The notes: generated by a model not told the origin, from the sequence alone. Shown: positions 26,938 through 36,028, counted from the stretch's first letter. The stretch: 64,000 bases of DNA from SFHK01 sp964554795 (GCA_964554795.1 CAZKQB010000011.1:8582-72581); one strand, 5' to 3'. A program made the numbers and translations.

Positions 26938-27759
26938 ATGATGGAAAGAAGGCTGAAGCCTTCGGCAAAGGAGCTTTCGCGCGTGCGGGTGGCGGAGATT
27001 CACGCAAACCCGTATCAGCCGCGCGCGCTTTTTGACGAGGAGAGCATCCGCGCGCTGGCGCGGTCAATTGAGGAAAACGGGCTTTTGTCGCCGCTGCTTC
27101 TGCGAAGGGGCGAGGGAAACGGGTATACGCTGATTGCAGGGGAACGGCGTCTACGCGCGCTTCGCGTGCTGGGGCGCAATTGGGTGGACGCCATTGTCAT
27201 GGATGCAGATGAGGTCGACATGCGCGCGTTATCGCTGATTGAAAATATCCAGCGGGAGCAGCTGACGTTTCTGGAGGAAGCGCAGGCTATGCGGGAGCTG
27301 CTGCGTGAGACAGGGGTAACGCAGGAGGCGTTAGCGCGCCGGCTGGGGCGAAGTCCGTCGTCGGTAGCGAATCTTCTGCGCCTTCTTAGACTTCCGGAGA
27401 CTGTGCGGCGGGCAATAGGTGAGGAAAAGCTGACCGAACGGCATGCACGCGCGCTCTTGAAGCTGGACGGCGATGAGAAGATACAGCTGGATGCAGTTCG
27501 CCGCATTACAAGGGGACAGCTGAACGTGCGCCAGACAGATGCGCTGATCGAGAGTCTTCTGCGTGAGAAGCGTGCAGCAAGCTGCAGGGTCAAGGGCGTG
27601 GTGAGGGATGCGCGCATGTTTGTAAACGCGATTTCCGGCACGGTGGAGAAGCTTCGCAAGGTGGGGGTGAATGCAGCGCTGCGCGTGGAGGAGACGAGCG
27701 ATAGCGTGGAAATTTTTGTGACGCTGCACAAGGGAGTGAGAGAGGAAAGAAAGGGTTGA
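26938..27759 (+). CDS. noc: ParB-family protein, Noc-like
   Basis: The 273-residue product has the ParB/Noc CTPase boxes (NPYQPR, IAGERRLRALR, ENIQREQLTFLEEA) and a helix-turn-helix (TQEALARRLGRSPSSVANLL). Noc binds specific chromosomal sites and blocks division over the nucleoid; ParB positions the origin. Placement right after rsmG favours Noc, since this is its usual neighbour. The ATG at 26938 has GGAGGGG 8 bases upstream, inside a strong hairpin. No parA/soj follows, which is why a ParB role is less likely. Confidence 0.82.
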   Translation: MMERRLKPSAKELSRVRVAEIHANPYQPRALFDEESIRALARSIEENGLLSPLLLRRGEGNGYTLIAGERRLRALRVLGRNWVDAIVMDADEVDMRALSLIENIQREQLTFLEEAQAMRELLRETGVTQEALARRLGRSPSSVANLLRLLRLPETVRRAIGEEKLTERHARALLKLDGDEKIQLDAVRRITRGQLNVRQTDALIESLLREKRAASCRVKGVVRDARMFVNAISGTVEKLRKVGVNAALRVEETSDSVEIFVTLHKGVREERKG

Positions 27760-27784
27760 CGCGGGCGGCGGATTCGGGTATGAT
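27756..27784 (+). promoter_or_regulatory. Promoter of fhs overlapping the noc stop codon
   Basis: TTGACG (27756-27761) and TATGAT (27779-27784) are 17 bases apart. The -35 contains the noc TGA. Expected transcription start near 27791 leaves a leader of only about 14 bases that begins with the ribosome binding site. Confidence 0.75.
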
Positions 27785-27804
27785 GGGAGCAGGAGGTGTT
27801 TGCT

Positions 27805-29472
27805 ATGCACACCGATATTGAAATTGCCCGGAATACCCCTCTTATGGACATCAAGGCGGTTGCCGCGCGCGCGGGAATCAGGGAAGACGATCTGGAATGT
27901 TATGGCCGAAATAAGGCCAAGGTATCGCTCAAATTATTGGACGAGCCTGCCGGAAAAGACGGAAAGCTTGTGCTTGTGACGGCGATTACGCCCACATCTG
28001 CGGGCGAGGGCAAGACGACCACCACCATTGGTCTGGCCGACGCGCTGAGCCGACTGGGCATGCGCACGATGGCGGCGCTTCGCGAGCCGTCGCTGGGGCC
28101 GGTGTTCGGCCTGAAGGGCGGCGCTGCGGGCGGCGGCTATGCGCAGGTGGCGCCGATGGATGAAATCAACCTGCATTTTACTGGCGACTTCCATGCGATT
28201 GGTGCGGCCAACAACCTTCTGGCGGCGATGATCGACAATCATATTCATCAGGGGAATTCGCTGAACATCGATCCGCGGCGCATCGCATGGCGGAGATGCG
28301 TGGACATGAACGATCGTCAGCTGCGCAGTATTGTGGATGGACTTGGCGGCCGCGCAAACGGCTGTCCGCGCGAGGATGGCTATGATATTACCGTGGCCAG
28401 CGAGGTCATGGCGATTCTGTGCCTGTCCCAGAGCCTTGCTGATCTTAAGGCGCGTCTCGCGCGCATCGTCATAGGCTATACCTATGACGATCAGCCGGTT
28501 ATGGCTGGTGATCTGAAGGCCGCGGGGGCAATGACGGCGCTTCTGAAGGACGCGCTTAAGCCCAATCTTGTGCAGACGCTGGAGCATACGCCCGCGCTGG
28601 TGCACGGAGGGCCGTTTGCCAACATTGCCCACGGCTGCAACAGCGTGCTCGCTACGCGCATGGCGATGCGCCTGGCAGATTATACCGTGACGGAGGCGGG
28701 CTTCGGCGCTGATCTTGGAGCGGAAAAGTTTTTGGATATCAAGTGCCGCATGGCGGGCATTCGTCCTGATGCGGTGGTGATCGTGGCTACGGTTCGTGCG
28801 CTGAAGCTGCACGGCGGCGTGAAGAAGGACGCTCTGACGCAGGAGAATGTGGATGCAATGCTCAAGGGCGCGGAAAATCTGCGGCGGCACGTGCGGAATA
28901 TCCGGGATGTATTCGGACTGCCGTGTGTGGTAGCAATCAACCGTTTCCCGGACGACACCAATGCGGAAATCGCGGCGCTTACGCATGCCATGGACGCAGA
29001 GGGCGTGAAGGTGCTTCCGAGCGAGGTATGGGCAAGGGGCAGCGAAGGAGGGCTGGCGCTGGCACGCGAGGTCGTGCGGCTGTGCGAGGAGGAAAACCAC
29101 TTCTCATTTGCCTATGATGCAGCGGACAGCATTCTAAAGAAGCTGAACGATCTGACGAAGCGCGTGTATGGCGGCCGTTGCGCCGTGCTGACGGCGGAGG
29201 CGAAGAGACAGGCGAGAAGGCTTGCGGAGCTGGGCTACGGAGAGCTGCCGGTATGTGTGGCGAAGACGCAGTACAGCTTTTCGGACAAGCCTGCACTTCT
29301 TGGCGCGCCGACGGATTTTGAAATTACTGTGCGCGCGCTGCGCGTATCGGCAGGCGCGGGTTTCATAGTCGCGCTGACCGGGGACATTATGACGATGCCG
29401 GGGCTTCCGAAGGTTCCGGCAGCAGAGAGTATTGACGTGGACGAGGATGGGAACATCACGGGGCTGTTCTGA
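27805..29472 (+). CDS. fhs: Formate-tetrahydrofolate ligase
   Basis: The 555-residue enzyme has the family's ATP-binding TPTSAGEGKTTTTIGL and the LREPSLGPVFGLKGGAAGGG signature. It joins formate to tetrahydrofolate with ATP, feeding purine and methionine synthesis and, in acetogens, the methyl branch of the Wood-Ljungdahl pathway. The ATG at 27805 is 8 bases after AGGAGG; a GTG at 27796 overlaps that site and is rejected. It has its own promoter. No other Wood-Ljungdahl genes are visible, so acetogenesis cannot be claimed. Confidence 0.97.
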   Translation: MHTDIEIARNTPLMDIKAVAARAGIREDDLECYGRNKAKVSLKLLDEPAGKDGKLVLVTAITPTSAGEGKTTTTIGLADALSRLGMRTMAALREPSLGPVFGLKGGAAGGGYAQVAPMDEINLHFTGDFHAIGAANNLLAAMIDNHIHQGNSLNIDPRRIAWRRCVDMNDRQLRSIVDGLGGRANGCPREDGYDITVASEVMAILCLSQSLADLKARLARIVIGYTYDDQPVMAGDLKAAGAMTALLKDALKPNLVQTLEHTPALVHGGPFANIAHGCNSVLATRMAMRLADYTVTEAGFGADLGAEKFLDIKCRMAGIRPDAVVIVATVRALKLHGGVKKDALTQENVDAMLKGAENLRRHVRNIRDVFGLPCVVAINRFPDDTNAEIAALTHAMDAEGVKVLPSEVWARGSEGGLALAREVVRLCEEENHFSFAYDAADSILKKLNDLTKRVYGGRCAVLTAEAKRQARRLAELGYGELPVCVAKTQYSFSDKPALLGAPTDFEITVRALRVSAGAGFIVALTGDIMTMPGLPKVPAAESIDVDEDGNITGLF

Positions 29473-29629
29473 TTGCGATAGACGCGCGTGAGCTGGACGT
29501 TTGCGGGGCAGTCATGGCAGATGCGGACGGGAGCGTCGCCGGCGGGCTTGAGCAGGATGATGCCGGGAACGCGTGGATGGAGAATTGAGCTACGGACGGG
29601 ACGAGGCTTCGCCGACAGGAGGCGTTTTC

Positions 29630-31117
29630 ATGAAATACATTGTGGCACTGGATCAGGGAACGACGAGCTCACGAGCCGTCGTGTTTGATGAAACCGGCGC
29701 GCTTGTAGCGTCGCATGGTATTGAGTTCAGACAGATTTATCCGAAGCCCGGCTGGGTTGAGCATGATCCGGAGGATATTTACGAAAGTCAGCTGAACGCG
29801 CTTCGCGCGGCGGTGGAGAAGGCGGGAATCGATGCGGCAGATATTCTGGCCGTGGGCATTGCCAATCAGCGAGAGACAACGCTTCTTTGGGAACGCGAGA
29901 CGGGCAAACCGATGCACAATGCGATTGTGTGGCAGTGCCGCCGCACCGCGCCGCTGGTTGAGCGGCTAAAGGAGGATGGACTGGGCAATACCATTCGGGA
30001 CCGCACGGGCCTGATTCCGGATGCGTATTTTTCCGGAACGAAGCTCGAATGGCTGCTGGACAACATCGATGGCGCGCGCGACCGGGCGCAGAATGGTGAA
30101 TTGTGCTTCGGTACTGTGGATAGCTTTCTGGCGTATCGCCTGACGGGTGCGCGCGTGCATGTAACCGATGCAACGAATGCATCGCGCACGATGCTGTTTA
30201 ATATCCATAAGCAGGAGTGGGACGAAACGCTCCTACGCGCTATGGATATTCCTGCACCGCTTCTGCCGACGGTGGTGGACTCGTCAGGCATAATCGGCAT
30301 GCTGGACAAGTCCATTCTTGGACGTGAGATTCCCGTTGCGGCTATGGCGGGTGATCAGCATGCGGCGCTCTACGGACAGGCATGCTTTGGCCCGGGCGAG
30401 GCCAAGAATACCTATGGCACCGGCTGTTTTGTTTTGATGAACACCGGCGCGCGGCCGGTTCGCAGCCAGTTTGGGCTGTTGTCCACCGTTGCGTGGCGTG
30501 TGAACGGAAAAACCACCTATGCGCTGGAGGGCAGCGTGTTCGTGGCGGGCGCAGCGATTCAGTGGCTGAGGGACGAAATGAAGCTGATTTCGACCGCAGC
30601 GGAGTCGGAAGTGCTGGCGCGGTCGCTCGCGGACAATGGCGGGGTCTATCTGGTTCCGGCGTTTACCGGCATGGGCGCGCCGTACTGGGATATGTATGCG
30701 CGCGGCACGATCGTCGGGCTTACGCGAGGGGCGGGGCGAGCGCATATCGTGCGTGCAGCGTTGGAATCCATTGCTTATCAATCGGCGAATGTGCTTGAAG
30801 CCATGGAAAAGGACGGCGGCGTACGCATGGCAGCGCTGAGAGTGGACGGCGGTGCGAGCGCGAACGAGTTCCTTATGCAGTTTCAGAGCGATATTCTCGG
30901 CGTGCCGGTCATTGCGCCGCAGGTGACGGAAACCACGGCGCTGGGCGCGGCCATGCTGGCCGGGCGCGCGGTGGGCTTGTGGGACGACAAGCAGCTAAGG
31001 AATGTGTGGCGGAAAAAGAAGGAATTCCGTCCCGACATGCCGGGTGAAAACCGAGAACGGCTGCTTCAGCAGTGGCGGCGGGCGGTTGAGCGCGCGCGGA
31101 GATGGGAAGAGGAATGA
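29630..31117 (+). CDS. glpK: Glycerol kinase
   Basis: The 495-residue product has the FGGY-kinase phosphate loop DQGTTSSRAVVF at its start, the WQCRRTAP segment, and the C-terminal LRVDGGASANEFLMQFQ. It phosphorylates glycerol to glycerol-3-phosphate. The ATG at 29630 has AGGAGG 7 bases upstream. No glpF or glpD is adjacent, so uptake and oxidation genes must be elsewhere. The segment 29473-29629 between fhs and glpK holds no gene I can support. Confidence 0.96.
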   Translation: MKYIVALDQGTTSSRAVVFDETGALVASHGIEFRQIYPKPGWVEHDPEDIYESQLNALRAAVEKAGIDAADILAVGIANQRETTLLWERETGKPMHNAIVWQCRRTAPLVERLKEDGLGNTIRDRTGLIPDAYFSGTKLEWLLDNIDGARDRAQNGELCFGTVDSFLAYRLTGARVHVTDATNASRTMLFNIHKQEWDETLLRAMDIPAPLLPTVVDSSGIIGMLDKSILGREIPVAAMAGDQHAALYGQACFGPGEAKNTYGTGCFVLMNTGARPVRSQFGLLSTVAWRVNGKTTYALEGSVFVAGAAIQWLRDEMKLISTAAESEVLARSLADNGGVYLVPAFTGMGAPYWDMYARGTIVGLTRGAGRAHIVRAALESIAYQSANVLEAMEKDGGVRMAALRVDGGASANEFLMQFQSDILGVPVIAPQVTETTALGAAMLAGRAVGLWDDKQLRNVWRKKKEFRPDMPGENRERLLQQWRRAVERARRWEEE

Positions 31118-31346
31118 CGCGCGGAGGTGTGTCGGAAGAGGAAATCTGCGTTGGAGGGGTCCTTCTGAAAAGCGGAATAATTGCTTCGATAGCGGCGGCT
31201 GGCGATTGCATGTGTGCGGATGCGTGACGCGGAGGTTCCTGCCGAAAGGCGGAATGGCGGCTTCGGCAGCAGGCGATCGCTTGCGTGCAGAAATGCGTCG
31301 GAAGAGGAAATCCGCCTCGGAGGAGGCTTCCTGTGAAGAGGCGGAA
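31105..31346. repeat. Nested imperfect direct repeats after glpK
   Basis: Two related repeat words are scattered here. GGAAGAGGAA followed by a variable GCG-rich stretch and GGAGG occurs near 31105, 31134 and 31300. A core of about 25 bases with the pattern GGAGG..TCCT...GAAA.GCGGAA occurs at 31153-31177, 31231-31254 and 31322-31346. The last copy runs into the leader of the next gene. They look like decayed local duplications. Confidence 0.65.
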
Positions 31347-31358
31347 AGGAGAAACCAA

Positions 31359-31661
31359 ATGGACGAGTATCGGGAGCTGAAACCGTTTTTGAATGAAGTA
31401 CTGCGTCTGAAGGCGATTCCGGCGAAAAGCCGAAAGAAGCTGACGGCGCTATATTATCTGGCTGGAAAATTTGAAATTGGCAGGCAGTACACCGAGTCGG
31501 AGGTGAATGACATTCTGGACGACTGGACGGAATTTCACGATCCCGCGACACTGCGAAGGGAGCTGTTCAATAAGCGCCTTTTGAATCGCACGCCGGACGG
31601 TCGAACCTACTGGAAGGAGGACGTGCCGCCGCTTGAGGAGTTCCTCGGGAAATATCTCTGA
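31359..31661 (+). CDS. DUF2087 domain protein
   Basis: The 100-residue product matches the DUF2087 pattern: LKAIPAKSRKKLTALYYLAG, then F-x-x-G-x-x-YTESEVNDIL, then TLRRELFNKRLLNRTPDGRTYW. The domain resembles a winged helix and is found alone or attached to ArsR-type regulators. Its function is unknown, with a regulatory role plausible. The ATG at 31359 follows AAAGGAG by 7 bases. The open frame extends far upstream through the repeat region, but that part has no family match and is not taken as coding. The next gene starts 11 bases later. Confidence 0.85.
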   Translation: MDEYRELKPFLNEVLRLKAIPAKSRKKLTALYYLAGKFEIGRQYTESEVNDILDDWTEFHDPATLRRELFNKRLLNRTPDGRTYWKEDVPPLEEFLGKYL

Positions 31662-31672
31662 GGAGGAACATG

Positions 31673-32323
31673 ATGGAGCAATTCTCAAAAGAGGAATATC
31701 TGGAGAACCCCTGCGGCTGTGCTTCAATTCCGTACTGGAAGGCAAGGACGATCTGCGTGCCGGAGAATATGCGGATTGTACACGACGTAGCGTATGACGG
31801 GGAAAGGTATGAAGCGTATTCAGACGAGCCGTATTTTCGTTTGCTGCATCCGCTGACGGCGCTGCATAAGCCTGTGCTTCCGCCGGGATATTCGTGTGGA
31901 TCAGCCACGCTGTGTGAGCTTGCGGAGCATATTAACCGCTGCTATGGCAGGATGTGCGTCTCCGAGAAGGAATTAAAGGGCTATGCCTCGCGTGCAGTAT
32001 ATGATGGACGCCTGTGGCTGGCAGTGCGGGACGACCGAACCGGGGAGCTTGCGGGAACGGGCATTGGAGAGCTGGATAGAGAGATTGGCGAGGGCATTCT
32101 GGAATGGATTCAGGTGTCTGAGCCTTGCCGTGGGCGCGGAATCGGGCGGTATATGGTGTGTGAGTTGCTGTGGAGGATGCGCGGCAGAGCACGGTTTGCT
32201 ACGGTTTCCGGCCGGTGCGACAATCCGAGTCAACCGGAACGCCTGTATCGCAGCTGCGGATTTACCGGCGGAGACGTGTGGCATATTTTGAAAAAAGGAC
32301 ATAGCGCGCGTGGAAGCGCATGA
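31673..32323 (+). CDS. GNAT family N-acetyltransferase
   Basis: The 216-residue protein carries the acetyl-CoA binding motif PCRGRGIGRYMVCELLWR and the C-terminal YRSCGF strand of GNAT enzymes. The N-terminal ~100 residues are specific to this gene and may bind the substrate. It transfers acetyl groups to an amine of an unknown small molecule or protein. Two ATGs are adjacent (31670 and 31673); the second has AGGAGG at better spacing. It forms a two-gene unit with the DUF2087 gene and ends before a bidirectional terminator. Confidence 0.85.
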   Translation: MEQFSKEEYLENPCGCASIPYWKARTICVPENMRIVHDVAYDGERYEAYSDEPYFRLLHPLTALHKPVLPPGYSCGSATLCELAEHINRCYGRMCVSEKELKGYASRAVYDGRLWLAVRDDRTGELAGTGIGELDREIGEGILEWIQVSEPCRGRGIGRYMVCELLWRMRGRARFATVSGRCDNPSQPERLYRSCGFTGGDVWHILKKGHSARGSA

Positions 32324-32330
32324 AAAAGAG

Positions 32331-32374
32331 AACTCCCGCGGACGAAGAGCTTTGCGAATCGTCCGCGGGAGTTT
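32331..32374. terminator. Bidirectional rho-independent terminator
   Basis: Perfect 15-base arms AACTCCCGCGGACGA and TCGTCCGCGGGAGTT flank a 13-base loop, with TTTT on the plus side and CTCTTTTT on the minus side. It separates the converging GNAT gene and the second sugar importer operon. Confidence 0.88.
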
Positions 32375-32400
32375 TATGCCCTCAGGGTTCAATATGCGGC

Positions 32401-33981
32401 TTATTCGAGGCCGTAGTATACGACGAGGTTCTCGAGGTATTCTTCCAGACCGCGATCCTCCAGGCCCTTCAGGTAGGCGTTCCACGCCTCATCGTCGTTG
32501 ATGTCCAGCTGACCCATGATGAACTGGGTGTCAGTGGCCTTCACGTAATCGTTGATGGTGGTGCTGAGGTTGGCAACCTTGGTCTTTACGTCCTCATCGG
32601 TGCACCATACGACGTCCGGGATGTGATGATCTACGTAGTAGGGCTCGTAGACCTGCGCGGCATGCACCAGAGCGTAGGTGTTGTCGGTGTAGATATTCTC
32701 GGGATCCATGGTGGTGGCGTAGCGGATCTCAGCCTTGTCGGCGCGCGGGAAGGAGCCGGAGTTCCACAGCGCTTCGATATCGGGCACGAGGCGGGAGATG
32801 GACTTGTCGCCGCCATAGAAGCTCTGGGAATCAACCCACTCCCAGTCCTTGCCTTCTACGCCGTAGTGGCCGACATAGGTGCCCTCCTCGCCGATGAACC
32901 AGTCGAGGAACTTGAAGGCGACCTCGGGATTCTCGCACTTGGTGGAGATGGCGCCGACCATGTTGAAGTTGCCGCCGAAGCGGGCCGCGCTCTGCTGGGT
33001 GCTGTCGTCGCCCTTCAGGGGCGCGATGGGCTCGTAGTCAACCCAGTTGAGAATGTTGGCGTCGATTACGTCGCCCTGATACCAGATGGGCATAACGCCG
33101 ATCACGGCTTCGTCGGAGGGCTTGTTGAGAATGGCCTGGAACTGGGTCTTGTCCTGCACGTAGGTTTCCTCGGCGATCAGGCCTTCGGCATACAGGTCGG
33201 CGATGTACTTAAGACCCTCGCGCCAGCCGTCGGTATTGGCGTGGAAGGCGATTTCGCCGTCGTCGGTGATGGTGTAGTAGTTATCGGTGTACAGCTCAAA
33301 GGGATTCATCAGGAAGCAGATGGGGTCGGACTTGCGGCCGTTGTAGTAGCCCATCATCGGGATTTCGTCCGCTTCGCCATTGCCGTTCAGGTCGGTTTCC
33401 TTGATGGCGATGAGCAGATCCTTGAACTCCTCGGGCGTGGTGGGCATGTCCATGCCGAGCTTCTCGAGCCACGACTGCTTCACGAACATCTTGTATTCGC
33501 TGTCCTTATGCACGCCGCTGTCGGTGTACACGAAGGTGTAGATGTTGCCGTCGGGCGCGGTGAGCATGGCCTTGTAGCCGGGGTTCTCCTCGAGCATGGC
33601 CTTGTAGTTGTAGCCCTGCGTTTCGATCAGGTCGTTGAGGGGGAGAAGCATTTTGGCTTCCATACCCATAAGGATTTTGTCGGTGCTGAACCAGGGGCCG
33701 AGGAAGATGTCCGGCCACTCGTTGCTGGCGAGCATCAGGTTGTAGGCGGTGTCGCCGCTGTCGGTATAGAACTGGAAGTCGATTTTGACGCCGAGCTTTT
33801 CCTCGATGTACTTGGTCATGTCGCAGTTGAGATAGTCGCGATTGGCCTGATTGGCAGTCCATACCGTGAGGGTTACGACTTCATCCGCGAGAGGATACAC
33901 GTTTTCGTCGGACACCGTGACGGCGCTTGCGGACGCGCAGACCATCATCAGGATGGCCATGAGCAGTGCGAGTTTCTTCAT
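32401..33981 (-). CDS. CUT1-type extracellular solute-binding protein
   Basis: This 526-residue protein starts with a signal peptide (MKKLALLMAILMMVCASASA). The single Cys in it lacks a lipobox context, so signal peptidase I cleavage after ASASA is likely. The mature part is a family 1 sugar-binding protein with a DxNxNGxxDEIP motif (TDLNGNGEADEIP), as in the homologue at 2138 (DANGNGDPSDEIP), which resembles a calcium-binding loop. It is last in the operon after two permeases. The ligand is unknown. AGGAGG lies 8 bases before the ATG. Confidence 0.92.
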   Translation of the reverse strand: MKKLALLMAILMMVCASASAVTVSDENVYPLADEVVTLTVWTANQANRDYLNCDMTKYIEEKLGVKIDFQFYTDSGDTAYNLMLASNEWPDIFLGPWFSTDKILMGMEAKMLLPLNDLIETQGYNYKAMLEENPGYKAMLTAPDGNIYTFVYTDSGVHKDSEYKMFVKQSWLEKLGMDMPTTPEEFKDLLIAIKETDLNGNGEADEIPMMGYYNGRKSDPICFLMNPFELYTDNYYTITDDGEIAFHANTDGWREGLKYIADLYAEGLIAEETYVQDKTQFQAILNKPSDEAVIGVMPIWYQGDVIDANILNWVDYEPIAPLKGDDSTQQSAARFGGNFNMVGAISTKCENPEVAFKFLDWFIGEEGTYVGHYGVEGKDWEWVDSQSFYGGDKSISRLVPDIEALWNSGSFPRADKAEIRYATTMDPENIYTDNTYALVHAAQVYEPYYVDHHIPDVVWCTDEDVKTKVANLSTTINDYVKATDTQFIMGQLDINDDEAWNAYLKGLEDRGLEEYLENLVVYYGLE

Positions 33982-34031
33982 GGGAAATACCTCCTTGTTT
34001 TCTATCTTGAGCGCACGCGCGCCAAAGATGC

Positions 34032-34934
34032 TTAGCCCTTTACCGCGCCGATCATGACGCCCTTTACAAAGAAGCGCTGAACGAACGGGTAAATAATCAT
34101 AACCGGAAGGGAGGAAACGACGATTACGGCATATTTCATGACGTTGCGGCGCTCCTCCAGCGCCATCAGCGTGCTGATGTCCATTTGGTCGATGTCGGTG
34201 GTGTTGAGAATCAGGATTTCGCGCAGGAACAGGGAAAGCGGATAGTAATTGCGCTTGGTGGATACGTAGACCATTGCGTCGAAGTAGGCGTTCCAGATGC
34301 CGACGGCGTAGAACAGGCCAATGACCGCCAGAATGGGGCCGGAAAGCGGCAGCAGAATGCTGATCATGTAGCGGATGTTTCCGCAGCCGTCCAGCTGGGC
34401 AGATTCCAGCAGCTCGCCGGGAATCGACGTTTTAAAGTAGGTGCGCATAACGATCATGTTATAAACTGACAGGCAGCCCGGCAGCAGAAGCGCCCAGCGG
34501 GTGTTGAGCAGACCCAGCTTCTGAACGACCAGGAAGGTGGGAATCAAGCCGCCGGAGAAGTACATCGTGACCATGGCAAGCAGCATGATGAGCTTGCGGC
34601 CGGCAAAGTCGCTGCGGGAAAGCGGATAGGCCATCAGTACGGTCATAGCCAGACACAGCGCCGTGCCGCACAGCATGTAAAACAGCGAGTTCTTATAGCC
34701 CATCCAGATATCCTTGTACTGAAGCACAGCCTCATAGCCGGCCAGCGAAAAGCGCTTGGGAATCAGGGACAGGGACATGGTCGCCGTGCCGGCCGAGAAC
34801 GAGGCGGAGATGACGAACAAAAGCGGATAGGCGATGATGATCAGAAACAGGCACAGCACGATGAAGTTGATTGTGAGGATGATTTTGTCGCCCAAGGTAT
34901 CGCGTACGAAGAGATTGCACTTTTGCTTTTTCAT
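34032..34934 (-). CDS. Carbohydrate ABC transporter permease, LplC/MalG type
   Basis: The 300-residue membrane protein is a paralog of the permease at 3911, with the same ending (VKG) and the EAA loop ELLESAQLDGCGNIRYM. The EAA motif is slightly altered (ESA). It forms the second half of the channel of importer 2. GGAGG precedes the start and the gene follows the LplB-type gene by 12 bases. Confidence 0.93.
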   Translation of the reverse strand: MKKQKCNLFVRDTLGDKIILTINFIVLCLFLIIIAYPLLFVISASFSAGTATMSLSLIPKRFSLAGYEAVLQYKDIWMGYKNSLFYMLCGTALCLAMTVLMAYPLSRSDFAGRKLIMLLAMVTMYFSGGLIPTFLVVQKLGLLNTRWALLLPGCLSVYNMIVMRTYFKTSIPGELLESAQLDGCGNIRYMISILLPLSGPILAVIGLFYAVGIWNAYFDAMVYVSTKRNYYPLSLFLREILILNTTDIDQMDISTLMALEERRNVMKYAVIVVSSLPVMIIYPFVQRFFVKGVMIGAVKG

Positions 34935-34946
34935 AATGCTCCCTCC

Positions 34947-35900
34947 TCAGAACAGAGAGCTTCCGCTCAGACGGTCGGACGCCTTGTTTACAATCAGCAG
35001 CATCACCACGTTGACCAGCGACACGAACAGGCCGATGGCCGTGGCGTAGGAATACTGCGGCGTGGAGGCGGCGATGCCCTGCTTGTATACGTAGGTGGAG
35101 ATGACCTCGCTCACGTCCAGATTCAGACTGTTCTGCAGAAGGTAAATCTTTTCGTAGCCTACGGAAAGAATGCTTCCGCAGTTCATGATCAGCAGGATGG
35201 AGATCGTCGGCGCAATGCCGGGAAGATCGACGTGCCAGATGCGCTTGAGGATGTTTGCGCCGTCCACGATGGCGGCCTCGTGCAGCTCCGGAGAAATACC
35301 GGACAATGCAGCGATATAGATGATGGACGAATAGCCTACGCTCTGCCATACGCCTGACCACACGTAGATGGGGCGGAAGTATTCTGCCTTCGCCATGAAA
35401 TAGACGCTTTCGCCGCCCAGCGCGTTGATGAGCATGTTCAGAATGCCGCTGCGCTGATCGAAGAACTGAAGAATCAGGCCGACCATGACGACGGTGGAGA
35501 TGAAGTGCGGAGCGTAGGAAACCAACTGTACCGTTTTCTTGAAGCCGGAAAGGCGCGTGTAGTTCAGCATCAGCGCCAGTATAATCGGCAGAGGGAAGGT
35601 GCACAGCGAATACAGGCTGATCAGAATGGTGTTCCGCATGATCTGCTTGAAGTTGAAATCCGTCATAAAGGTCTGAAAATGCTTGAAGCCCAGCCACTCG
35701 CTGCCGGAGATGGAACGTGCAGGTGAATAGTTGCGGAAGGCAATCTGCACGCCGTACATCGGTATGTACTTGAAAATAATCAGGAAAGCGACAGGGATGG
35801 ATATGAGCAGATACAATGCCCAGTTATTGCGTATTTCCTTGCGGAAGCGCTCAAGCCTGGATTTTTGATAAGGAATTAGCATCCGATCGGATTTCATCAT
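34947..35900 (-). CDS. Carbohydrate ABC transporter permease, LplB type
   Basis: The first gene of importer 2, about 317 residues with six membrane helices and the EAA loop LHEAAIVDGANILKRIWH. The start is placed at the tandem ATGs at 35900/35897, preceded by GGAGG; an open frame upstream to 36014 runs through the promoter and is rejected. It is divergent from an AraC-type regulator gene, its probable controller. Confidence 0.92.
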   Translation of the reverse strand: MMKSDRMLIPYQKSRLERFRKEIRNNWALYLLISIPVAFLIIFKYIPMYGVQIAFRNYSPARSISGSEWLGFKHFQTFMTDFNFKQIMRNTILISLYSLCTFPLPIILALMLNYTRLSGFKKTVQLVSYAPHFISTVVMVGLILQFFDQRSGILNMLINALGGESVYFMAKAEYFRPIYVWSGVWQSVGYSSIIYIAALSGISPELHEAAIVDGANILKRIWHVDLPGIAPTISILLIMNCGSILSVGYEKIYLLQNSLNLDVSEVISTYVYKQGIAASTPQYSYATAIGLFVSLVNVVMLLIVNKASDRLSGSSLF

Positions 35901-35926
35901 AAAACCACCTCCGAAAACAGCATCTA

Positions 35927-35978
35927 TTGACAGATTCAACCCTATAGTATTATAATACAAACGCGATATCAATGTCGA
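35927..35978. promoter_or_regulatory. Overlapping divergent promoters sharing one -10 palindrome
   Basis: On the plus strand TTGACA (35927-35932) is 18 bases before TATAAT (35951-35956), facing the AraC gene. On the minus strand TCGACA (35978-35973) is 18 bases before TATAAT (35954-35949), facing the importer. The two -10 boxes overlap in the palindrome TATTATAATA, so polymerase cannot occupy both at once. Confidence 0.8.
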
Positions 35979-36028
35979 TTCTTGTGAATATATGAGCAAT
36001 TCTTGCGCATACAAAGGAGTAGAGAAAA

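Noticed and set aside
29473..29587. Open frame just after fhs
   Set aside because: It has no start with a ribosome site and no recognisable motif; about 38 codons can occur by chance.
31002..31358. Open frame extending the DUF2087 gene upstream into glpK
   Set aside because: It runs through the repeat region with no family match; the ATG at 31359 has a good ribosome binding site.
32320..34035. Long open frame on the plus strand opposite the binding-protein gene
   Set aside because: It mirrors a gene with a signal peptide and clear family match on the other strand. The translation is low-complexity Val/Gly/Asp typical of a shadow frame.
35901..36014. N-terminal extension of the LplB-type permease to 36014
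   Set aside because: It would cover the divergent promoters, and the tandem ATGs at 35900 follow a strong ribosome binding site.
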